NCBI GenBank assembly: GCA_032622095.1
Contig: CP136065.1
Location: forward strand, 57,101,949-57,165,948
DNA: 64,000 nt
Source: Siphonodentalium dalli
Taxonomy: Eukaryota > Mollusca > Scaphopoda > Gadilida > Siphonodentaliidae
Direction: 5' to 3'
The position numbers were made by a program, and so were the translations under genes. Below are positions 29,101 to 41,674 of the stretch, in pieces. Within the stretch, counting starts at the first letter, position 1, and each line of letters opens with the position of its first letter. The notes below the pieces were generated by a model, which saw nothing but the letters and a program-made list of their open reading frames with translations, was not told where the DNA came from and made no database searches.

Positions 29101-32100
29101 GACTATATGAATGTTCTTTTAATAAAACTATTCTTACCTTCCACAAAATCCCTCATTGAGTCGTCAACACTGGAACTGTTAGTTCTTTCTGAGTCACCAA
29201 ATATAAGTTCAGTTACTGTCTGGCTAATGGTCTTTTCAACTGCCCTGTGAAGTAAAACAACCTTACTGTGTCAAAGTCCTTCAAAAAATGATGGATAAAT
29301 TCTATTCCTCCCACACCTTTCTCACAATGAAGATTGCATGTCACTATTTTTATCCCAGTAAACGGAAGTAAATGGCAAAAATAAAACCCTAAAAATAGCA
29401 ATTAATAATTGAGCATTATGACTCAGAAGGCAGCAGAATCAATGAAGCAGCTCTTTTTCTGACAACTGAATTGTCCTGCAGCCTAAACATGTCAGATAGT
29501 CTTATATGGTTTTTTTTGCAGTGGAATTTCCTTCCTCATTGCAAAAATGTTAGGAATCTTAACAGTTGTATAGGTTTTCATTGACACTAAACAGGATACA
29601 AACAGAAGCCTTCCGTATTTGTTTACAATAGAAAAGAAAGTGCCAATGATACTGTAGCTCAATTTGTAAATGAGAATATTTTTTGGAAGAAAATATTTTT
29701 GTCTGGGATAGGACAGAGTAGAAAATCAGAAACAATAATCCTATATCATGTATGATACACCTAATGATGACCTCCGGATAAACCATCCAGCTGTCTATTT
29801 GTTCATTAACTCAGTATTTAAAGTCATATATACATGCTATCCAATGCATTAACTCCCAAGTATTTTTTTATCCAACAATGGTTATATTTCATGTCCAGGT
29901 TCAAGTGAACACACTGTGTGCTCACCTGAACAGAATTTTGGCATCAATCAGTTGATCAATCTAAAAGATATTAACCCTTTCCACCCATTCCATAGACATA
30001 TGCTATCCGATGCAATAACTCAAATATTTCATATACAATTATTCTCATATGCTATTTCAATGTTTATTGAGACACACCCTTCATATTTTGGTGTGGTTTG
30101 GTATTGAAAATGATAACCCCTTCCACTCATCCCACATACATGGCCTATGCAATTCAGTAATTAAAATATGTTTAATCTGTGCTATATTTTGTGTCCAGGT
30201 CTATTATTACAACCCCTAACCTGGATGGATTTTAGTATGAGCTGATTGGTCTGGAAAATATTTAACCCCTTTCGAAGGGTAGAAAATAACTGGTATAGCA
30301 TAGTATTTTACTAATCAAATAATGGAAAGTGCTATACAATTTAACCCTTTCCTTACTAAATGGTTCTCTGATTCAGTTATAATAGTATGTACATTGGAAT
30401 GGTCTATTCTTCATCTGGAGGGATGTTCAGGATATATGAGCAGAGGACAGACATACGAAAATATAATACAAGTGCAAAAGCATTCCAATGGTCGTTTGTT
30501 GAATTTATTATCTGAACATTTCCTAAGGGAACTACTCATCAATGAGTATTTAGTAAAGAAAGGGTTAATATTTCCTATAGCATGTTGCTATCAACTGTAC
30601 AGTAATGCCCTAATTAATCGACTGTTTAACCAAGGCAGAATTATGGGTAACTTTTCAGGATTTAGTCGGAAATATGGCTTTTTGCCATTCATCAGAAAGC
30701 TCTCGGGGAGAGCTTTCTGATGAATGGCAACAAGCCATATTTCCGACTAAATCCTGAAAAGTTACCCATAATTCTGCTGTGGTTAAAGAGTCGATTAATT
30801 AGGGTATTACTGTATATTGTTAATTAATCCTTTCATGATGGAAGCTGCATATATAAGAGAATGGTTTAAAGGTCAAGGTAAATATTATTAGGCCAATATA
30901 TTCTCTTACATATGTGAGGATCCCTATGGGAGACCTGTATATATAAGAGAATGAATTGGCGCAGGGTTTTTGCAAATTTCCGGAAGCTCCAGTCATGTGG
31001 ATCAAGTAACATGGACCTGGTAGTTTCTCTTCACATGTATTCCAAGCCATTTAGCCGCCAACCTGTTAGTTATTTTAGTAGATACTTGTCTGTGTTATGG
31101 TGGGTAGGAGAGATGATAATTTGGAACTCTCCTTTAAATAAACATATTCAAACGACACAATTTAAGATCTATATTTGCTGTTTTACTGTGCCAATAGGAG
31201 AAGTTATGGATATCAGCAGCTTCATACACTTTGACTATAAAGAGAAATTTCACATACCACTGCCAGGTATCTTTAGCCAAAAAAAATTAAAATCAACTGC
31301 AGTTGAAGATCACAAAAGCTTATCCCTTTCATGAAGCTTCCTGAAATTTTGTGAAAACCCAACAACAATGCATTCTCTTATATATGCGCCTCACATATAT
31401 AAAAGAATACATTGGCCTAATGATATTTTCCTTGACTTTGTAAGCCAGTGCATTCTCTTATATATGCAAGGCTCCCTATGGGAGACTCACATATAAAAGA
31501 GAATGCACTGGCGCAGGGTCTTTAATGCTGCACCAATGCAGCTCCCGTCATGAAAGTGTTAAACCTAATACTGTCGATCTTGTACACTCATTTGCTTATT
31601 TCATCAAATAGATTCACTTTTAGTAGGAAAAAGTTATTTTCTTTTGAAAACAAGTAGGTGTTGTTTTGAAAAAAGTGAGAAAATTTCTCTAAATAAATCA
31701 AACAATAAAATAATTAAATTTGTTTTGGAAATTGGAAAGAAAGTTGTTGTAGAATGGGTTCGTAAATCACGCTATTAAATGTTTGCGTCTCTTACCTGCT
31801 AATTTCCATCCCGTAGTTCTGGGTATTCGCTACAGATAGTGAATGAAACACTCACAGAATGATGAATTCTCAGTGCACAGCATTTTTATATGCATCTGAT
31901 GTACAACTCCTACACAGTTTTTTTGGAAACTAGTCAATAACATACCATAGGTGCCAGACAAATTAGTCAGGAGTGGCTGACATCAGCTGGCATCTTGTGA
32001 CAATGAACCATACAAAAATAGTCTGTGTGCTGAAGTACACATTGCAGGACAGTTCCGGAATGACAAATTGGAACAGGTCAGAATGGAAAATTATATTCTG

Positions 32101-35100
32101 TCTCATAATTATTTGGATATTGGCCACACACAAAAAAAAGAACAAATATATTCCTGGAGATATTTTCAAAGGAAATATTCCATTTCAGAATGCTTGTATT
32201 CCCATAGGTCAACCTAATAAAATTTGACGAATCTAAACTTTTCCCTTCGTTCAATTATGTGTTCAGCAAGTATATGGAAAATCATGGTATTGATGTCATA
32301 ATGGGGTGTATTTGGTTTAACCCTCTCCATACCAAATGGATTCTCCCATACAGTTATAAAATTATACATTGGATATGTGTCTAATATTCATCTGGAGGGA
32401 GGTTCAGGAAATATAAGCAGACGACATACAGTAATGCTCTAATTAATCGACCTCTTAACCAAAGCAGAATTATGGGTAACTTTTCAGGATTTAGTCGGAA
32501 ATATGGCTTGTTGCCATTCATCGGAAAGCTCTCGGGGAGAGCTTTCCGATGAATGGCAACAAGCCATATTTCCGACTAAATCCTGAAAAGTTACCCATAA
32601 TTCTGCTTTGGTTAAGAGGTCGATTAATTAGAGCATTACTGTACATCAGAAAAAGCAGAATAAATCCTGTTCATTGGTGAGAAATGTTTAGATAATAAGT
32701 TCAACAAAATGACGTACGGTCGAGAAGATGATTGGTAGATCATGCCATGAATCTCTACTCTGGCTAACGCCCGTAGAGATCATATTGAACCAGTACAAAA
32801 CCTGGGAACTTTTTGATGTTCTAACAGGCAACTTTATAACATTGACCAAACAAGGCAGGGAACATATTTCTTTGTTAATAAATGTTCCTCAATAATCTAC
32901 TTCACATTAGTGGGTGGTCCCGGCTTTTGTGAGCCAATATCAAAATAAACATTGAATAATTACCCCTGATTACCCAGGAGAAATTCCATAATTGTAAGCG
33001 ACGCAAAGCAAAATCGGTCACAAAGTCACTTAAATCGTGCAATTTCGAGTTGGGATCTTCATCTACAGTGAAGTAAATTATTAAGGAACAGGTAATAATA
33101 ACTAAGAAATATTTTCCCCGCGTTATTGTTTCAAATGTGTAAGGTTCCCTGTCAAAACTTCAAAAAGTTTTGTACTGGTGGAATATGATCTCTACAGGCG
33201 TTTAGCCAGAGTAGAGATTCATGTCATGATCTATATGATTGAATATCCAGTATCATTTAATTAAAACAACAGTACTTAAAATAAAAAATACTCAGTATTT
33301 TTTTTGCAAATATATTCACCTATGAGGATGACATTGTATATGGGATACCGACCTGCCAAATGGTTAAGGGCTATGTAAAACAAATATTTAAAGTGATGTG
33401 AAACACTCCGGTAAAGAGATAAAATACAAATGGAGAATAATAACCTTCTTCAAAGTAGTAATTTTTTACCAATATTATATCCAAATTGACAACACACAGC
33501 GTCGTTCTTATAAATTAATTAAATTCAGTGACTCTCGATGGCGAAATCGTTTTTGTTAGTTTATCGCCGATAGATGCGTCCCGAATCGAGTAGTAAATAT
33601 TTACAATTGAGCGTAGTTCAGACGATGTTTTCTATGGAGTGGTACGGTCGATTTGCTTCAGATTTTCGGCAATGTTAGTAGAATACTACACTCAACCAGT
33701 TGACATAGCGCCTGGATACTAACTGACATAGCGCCTGGATACTAACTGACATAGCGCCTGGATACTAACTGATCAGTTTCATGCACCAGAACAAGTACAT
33801 AATATGTCTTTAACCCTTTACCCAACAAACCGGCCAAAAACAGCCAAATAAAGCTGCAACAGCCTAAATTATCTTGGGTCTGTCTCAATAGAACCATACA
33901 AATATGGATATCATTGGAACCGGCTCATTGACCACATTGTGATGGTTACCGTTATGCCCTGTGCCAATGCATTCTCTTTTATATGCGAGTCGACCATAGG
34001 TCACCTCGCATATATAAGAGAATGCATTGGCCTAAAAAAAATCTTTTTTTACCATTTTTTCTTACATTCTTTAACAATTTTATAATTGTTAATGTGTTAA
34101 GCCAATGCATTCTCTTATATATGCGAGGCGACCTATGGTCGACTCACATATATAAGAGAATGCATTGGCACAGGGCCGTTCTGTTGGGTAAAGGGTTAAT
34201 CATCATAATATTTATTTATAAACCAAAGCTCTATTCAAACTTTAACCCTTTCATGACGGGAGCTACGCTGGTGCAGCATTCAAGACCCTGTGACAGTGTA
34301 TTCTCTTATATATGCGAGTTGCTCAACAAGTCAACAACTGGCTTACAAGATCAAGGTAAATATTGTTAGGACAATGCATTCTCTTATATATGCGAGGCGC
34401 CCTATTAGCGACTCGCATATATATAAGAGAATGCATTGGCACAGAGTTTTCACAAAAATTCAGGAAGCTCCATTCATGAAAGGGTTAAAGGATAATTATT
34501 ATATTAAAGACATATTATGATCTTGTCTGGGTGCGTGAAATTGATAAGTTGGCAACCTGGGGAATGTAGCATTCTACTAACATTGGCGAATATTTCACAG
34601 AAATTGACAATAGAAAACATCGTCTGAACTATGCTCAATTATAAATATTTATATCTCGATTCGGGACGCAACTATCAGCGATAAACTAACACAAATGATT
34701 TCTCCATTGAGAGCAATTGCATTTAATTAATACACAAGAATGACTGTGTGTGTTGTCAATTTGGATTAATTATCGTAAACAATAATTACTTTGAGCAAGA
34801 TTATTCTCAATTTCTACTTGATCCCCTGCCGGAGTGTTTCACATCACTTTAAAGTCAACTGATCGAAATGAAACATGTTTCAAAAATGGAAATTTTGTGC
34901 GATACCACCACTAGGAGTATATATACTATCGGTGGTATCGCACCAGGGGGACATGTGGAAATTTTAGGACACAGAATTTGGTCAGATTATAAACATTTGT
35001 GATTGTAGTTGAATGACATTTAGAAAGGGACACATTGACTGGGTGTGAGACAGAATGAGTCATTACAGTCACAGGGTACAATTACAGCCAGGCGAAATTC

Positions 35101-38100
35101 TATCTGTAAACACCACAGGTCCCCTGGTGTGACAACACTACCATGAGTGTATACCTTAATACAAGGTTTATATCTATCGGACCTATATTAAGCAGACTGA
35201 CTTACAGTCAAAATCACCTGTGCATAAGGTAATGCCACATACCCCATATTCACACCTTAATTTGGAGTATCTCCCAGATCGATATGTGGAAGATCACCGA
35301 AGACATATATGAATATTGCACACTTTCGAAATCGGACAAACCCTTAAACAGATTCCTATCAAATTTAGCATAGTACTACTGCAGAATTTATACAGCTGAG
35401 GTCACACAAACAGGACCACACATGGTGAATCATTGTGACAAGTGGAATTCTGCAGCAGTACGTGTGCACTGGATCAGCAGTAGGTGAATGGATATTTACA
35501 TGGCTCAACAAATGGCTGAGTGGTTCACACTAATTTTTAAACCATTTGATTTACTGCACATTATTATAGAATGGATGTCATAATAAAATGGCAGGGAGTT
35601 TCGTCAAGAAAATAAACAAGGAGTTCATATCATAAAAACAAACTTCTAAAAACAAACATGAAGTTTGTTGAGTTCATCTAGAATTTATGCACCAAATTGT
35701 CAAGGCACCAAAGGAGGCATGATGTCGCCTGATCAACAAATTTATGGGACCATATTTCAGATTACATTAACCCTATCATGACTGGAGCTTCCTGAAATTT
35801 TGCAAAAACACTGTGCCAATGCATTCACTTATATATGCGAGTCTCATACAGGGAGCCTTGCACATATAAGAAAATACATTGACCTAATTATATTTACCTT
35901 GACCTTGTAAGCCAGTGCATTCTCTTATGTACGTGAGGCTCCCTATGGGATATATAAGAGAATGCACTGGCACAAGATCTTTAATGCTGCACCACTACAG
36001 CTCCTGTCATTAAAGGGTTAACCCTATTGCCGATCGATTGAAAATACAGTAAACCTCAATAAACCAAGCTATGGAGCCTTAAATGTTTCGCTCACCCATT
36101 AATTTTCATGCTTTCTGTCCACTGTTGATGTTTGGTGTCACAATTTGCGATACCCCTGAGAGGCCACATGCGCCAGTTTCGACAGACGCGATTTGACCAC
36201 TGAATATGTAGTGACTTGGCATGGTGGGCAAAAATAAAATGCTTTTCTTTTTCTTATTTCATAAAAGTTGCTGTCTGTTTTACAGTTTGATGTATTTTTG
36301 CTGTCATGCACATGGTCCACTTGCACACATTTATGTACCTTCAATATGGCATTGGGTTTACAGATTGTTTATCATGTCAGTAGATAACCATATCAAGGTG
36401 ATGTCAATATGAGTGGCGGATAAGAAAAAACACAAGAGGGTTCATTTCACCTAGAAAATACTATATTGCAAGCAAAAACTACCGACCCCAGTGAGCAACG
36501 GACAAACTTTCGGTTATTCTCTGTGCGTGGATCACAACTTCGCCATCGCCAGCCGGCTTATGATCCGATACGCTATGCACATCTCAATCCCCCCCCCCCA
36601 CTAATTGATAGTAGGTCTAACCCGAGATGATCACATGCAAGACTTAACATTCCACATAAAAGCATGGATACCTAATTAAGCCAAGCTGTACGATAACTTT
36701 TGCGTCCGGTTAGGTCGTATATTTACATGATGTTTGGCTTCGTTATTGGGGTGTATCAAGCCGGAGTTTAGTGTCTGTCATTTTCAGAATGAGGTTGCCA
36801 GAGGGGGAATTTAGTGACGCTATCCGGCATAGCGGGCTAGCATCACTAAATTCACTCATTCTGCTTAGGCCTCATCTTCTCTTGAAAGTTTCTTTATTAT
36901 CAAATTTCTATAGAAACTTCTTCACAAGATTCTATTTATTTTTTAATTTAGTTTCTCTATATCCCCAAATTGGCAGACGACACATTGCATTATCAAGGTT
37001 CCCAATGGGTGTATATCACAATATTCAACATTTGGGAACTTCAATCTGAGTCCATGTCTCCCACAGCAGATGAGGCCATGCAGAATGAGGTCCCCAGACG
37101 GTGAATTTGATTATGCCAGCCCGCTATGTGGGTAAGCATCACTAAATTCACCCTCTGGGGACCTCATTCTGAAAATGACAGGCACACTAAACTCAGACTT
37201 GGGGTGTATCATCATTTCAGCCACCACTAACTGTTGTTTTTATATAAACCACCGACTCCAGTACTCAACATAATATAACTGTCCCATATACACAGAATAG
37301 GTTACTCTCTTTTAGCTTGGACCTCAATTCTGTACTATCAGGAACCGAATGAGCGCCACCAGCTCTCGCTTGACATTTTATGATGGCCTAGTGTGCTATT
37401 CACCTTACCAACAATGCCATATAGTGGGTAAAGTTTGTAAAGTTTGTCAGTAGCTCACTGGGGTTGGCAATTTTTGCTTGCAATACTTCAACAATGCTTG
37501 TGGGATGTGGGTTTTGTATGTAGGTGCTGGGTTTCAGAGGCATGCAAAAGAAGCAGATATGAAAGTTCAACTTTGTGCAGTCATACCTACACATGAATTT
37601 TACATGATGCATGTGGGCACCCAAAGAATTTGAGCAACTTTTTGTTATGATGATATATGTCATAAATATCACTAACTTTGTGCAGTCAAACCTACACAAG
37701 AATTTGAGAGACAATTTGTTATGATGATATATAGCATAAAAAGCAGGAAGATTATCAAATATTACATGCTAATTGGCACTTGAAATCTGACTGACATGGT
37801 TCAAGCTGTCGGTGGCCAAATTGGCCAGTGGCCAATTTTTTTGGCAAATGGCCAAAGAAAATTTCATTTGGCCAAAAAGTTTCAAGGCAAGTCTGCATTC
37901 ATTGCCAATCACCCCTCAAGAGCTCTTTCCATCAATGTATCACATTATTATAATCAATAAATTTGTAAAATGATATCAAGGAAATATGGGTTGATACAAA
38001 AAACGGACTTGGCACTGAAAGGTTAATTTGTCAATAGCCATGCAGTTGCTCGTCCGTGTATGGATAACAATTTATTAAAAGGCATATTTGATACCTTATC

Positions 38101-41100
38101 AAAACAATGAGGATTAACTGCTAAAACAGTACTTTGTTAATCAAGTGACAACACTTCACTGTTTTGTGGTTTCAAAATAAGACCATGTTGGCGAATCAGT
38201 GCAATTTATATTAATATATGTTGCTGGCTAAACCTATTTCCATTTTCAAGCCTGCAAATAGTGTGTCTGTCATTAGCAGAATGAGGTCCCCAGAGGGTGA
38301 ATTTAGAGACGCTACCCCGCATAGCGGGCTAGCATCACTAAATTCACCCTCTGTGGACCTCATTCTGCTTAGGCCCTCTACTTCTATGGTAGACCTAGGA
38401 TCAGATTGAAGTTCCCCAGTTTCAAGTTGGTGATTTTCACCCATTGGGCACCTCGATTATGCATTTTATCTTCTGCAAATTAGGGGGATATAGAAACTTC
38501 CCAGAAGGGAAAATGTAACTAAAAACAATGTTAATTTGATACTATAGATACTTCCCAGAAGATGAGGCCTAAGCAGAATGAGGTCTCCAGAGGGTGAATT
38601 TAGTGATGCTATCCCGCTATGCGGGATAGCGTCACTAAATTCACCCTCTGGAGACCTCATTCTGCAAATGACAAGACACGCTATTTGCAGGCTTGTCCAT
38701 ATTTGAGGTTCCAATCCATGCACATTTCCATTATTCCATTATTCGATCAAGCCTAAGGCCAAAACAAAAATTGATTTGTGTCTCAGAATTTATTTTTTTT
38801 TAATCAATGAGGGAGGACTTTAGTTATATTTTTTTGTGCACATCATAATAAAATGTGGAGGGAACTTTATTTTACATATACACTCATTTAATATGATGTC
38901 AGAAGAAACTTGTAGATATTAATGAAATTTCATCTGTCAATTTGAAGACTGTTTTAAGAATGTATCACAATTATTCACTTCAGATTAGTGAGAGAACATT
39001 AAATTTGTATTGCTCCCTTGAATAAAAGTGGTAGAGATGTAGAAAACAGTTATATGTTGACATCCCATTCCCCCTTCAACACAAGTTTCATATTTTGAAC
39101 TTTTTTGTTACTTTTAATGAGCTTAAATGCACAGATGGCCTTCGTGGTGGGTATGCTGTTAAAATAGTCACTTCTGTTAAAACCGTCATAAACAGAAAGA
39201 ATATTAAAATATAGACAAACCTTGTTCTTACAGCAATCATAAATATCAAGTAAATAGTATGTTAGTGTCAAGTTCGTACACTTTGTTATTAAACAAAAGC
39301 CAAAAAGAACCTGGCTTTTGTTTACATGACAAAGAGTACAAACTTGACAATAACATACTATTTACACGATTTTTATGATTGGTATAAGAATAAAATATGT
39401 CAATATTTTAATATTCTTTCCATTTATGGCAGTTTTAATGGGTGTGACTATTTTAACAGCATACCCACCGCGAAGGCCATCCGTGCCTTTAATAAATCCA
39501 TGATCTTAAAGTAATATCCAATTATCCATACATTCAAATTATGCTAATGTGGAATTTTCTTATTGCTGATAATGTGAATGGTAATATTGTTGGGAAAAAG
39601 TTATCTGAACATTTCTAACCAAAAATAGGAATCACTTGTATTATATGTTGTCTGTCTGTCATCTGCTTATCTTTCCTGAACATCCCTCCAGATGAATAAT
39701 AAACAATTACAATGATTACTTTTATAACTGAATGGATAATCCATTCAGTAAAGAAAGGGTTAAATTGTATTATTCCTTGATTGTAATATTTATACTTACT
39801 CAGTGTTTGCCCGAGGAATGACGGGAGAATCCATTCAGTAATGAGAGGGTTAAATTGTATTATTCCTTGATTGTAATATTTATACTTACTCAGTGTTTGC
39901 TCGAGGAATGACGGGAGAATCCATTCAGTAATGAGAGGGTTAAATTGTATTATTCCTTGATTGTAATATTTATACTTACTCAGTGTTTGCTCGAGGAATG
40001 ACGGGAGAATCCATTACACTGATGGAACTTTCGCTGTAAACAAAATATAGACAGATTATAATATATAAGATTTAATAAAAAATTATTAACAGCATGTCCA
40101 TATACAATAAGGGACGCGTCAGCCTAACAGGAACAATAAGTAACAAACCGTGACGACCGAAAGCTTCGGCAAAAAGGTTGTTACTTTGTTACCAAAAATA
40201 AACTGAAATCTCTGAAGCCAATAATTGTGTGATTGACTGATAAATGAAATTTTGTGATTAACCCTTTCATGTCCGGAGCTGTGCTAGTGCAGCGTTAAAG
40301 ATCCGATGCTAGTGCATCTCTTATATATGCATGTCTTCCATAGAGAGCCTTTCATATATAAGAGAATGCACTGGCTTACAAGGTCAAGGTACATATTGCT
40401 AGGCCAATGCATTCTTTTATATATGTGAGGCTCCCTATGGCAGACTCATATATATAAGTGAATGCATTGGCACAGGGTTTTCGCAAAATTTCAGGAAGCT
40501 CCAGTCATGGAAGGGTTAATGTAATACGAGGATAAATTTAGAACTGTAAATGCGAACAACATAATTGGACACTCTTTTGAAAGCATTCCTGATGGTAAAC
40601 ATCCATATCAAATTTCACTGAGATCCAGTAAACCATGGCTGAGATATGTGTGGTAACCACATTTTCCTGACAAACGAAGAGGGATAACTCTAAAAAAAAC
40701 AAATATACAAAGAATGGCCATAATTTATTTCTCTGCCTGGGTAATTAGTTGATTTACAATGGATTCATCAGTAGGGACATTAAACTTATTGGCCGAATAT
40801 CACTACCAAGCCTTGAAATAGTGTGTCTGTCATTTGCAGAATGAGGTAAATTCACCCTCTGGGGACCTCATTCTGCAAATGACAGACACAATATTTTCCT
40901 AAATAAGTAAAATATATATCTCCTAGAAGTATCTTGCCCACTGAACTATATGGTATATTATCCCAAGTAGGAGGGGTTAACTCTCCGAGTTGAAAAAAAA
41001 ACAGTACGAAATTCTATGGTACATATCCTCTGTCATGTTCATGACACGTGTAATCACGTGATTTCTGACACGTAGTGAAGTATTCGCCATATTTTTATCC

Positions 41101-41619
41101 CCAGTAGGACATTCCTCGTGAGCGGGGTGGGTGCGAAACCCTGGGAGGGAGCTCAGCGTTCAGTGGGCAAGATACTTCTAGGAGATATATATTTTACTTA
41201 TTTAGGAAAATATTGTATCTCCGTCAAAGGTATCTTGCCCACTGAACTATATGGTAAAGAATAGAATTTTCTAACAGGTGGAGGCCACGAGGAAACACAA
41301 AAACACCGCTATGCATCTGAATCAAAGAACTGGATTGACCTGATAACCTACAATATATACATATACATGCACAGACATATAGATATATACATATATACAC
41401 ATGCACAATAGGACCATAAGCCAATGTAATATGCTATCCTAAAACTAATACCCGTCAGCAAGCTCAAACGAACAAAAAGTGGCCACTTAAAGAGTTTAAG
41501 ACCCCTGCAAGTAAAGTAAATAGCTTCAGAAGACATGGAGACGGATACGACATTCGCATCGGAACTTAGGGCTAATAATGTATCAGCCGAGTACTTGCCG
41601 AGAAAGGTACGGGTAACAC

Positions 41620-41674
<55 letters not shown>

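Larger units (their letters stand above)
33388..34852 (+). mobile_element. Family I long foldback, TTAA-flanked, with nested MITEs
   Basis: TTAAAGTGATGTGAAACACT at the left mirrors AGTGTTTCACATCACTTTAA at the right. Arms of about 300 bp (33388-33690 and 34560-34852) align by eye, e.g. GCGTCCCGAATCGAG versus CTCGATTCGGGACGC. The loop holds a triple 23-bp repeat, a family A copy and a family B copy. A fragment is at 54045-54145. Confidence 0.83.

Noticed and set aside
41619-41673. Poly-C/poly-G run as a functional G-quadruplex
   Set aside because: Several such runs (12672, 21905, 50391, 58852) occur at random places; homopolymer length is unreliable and no context supports a role.
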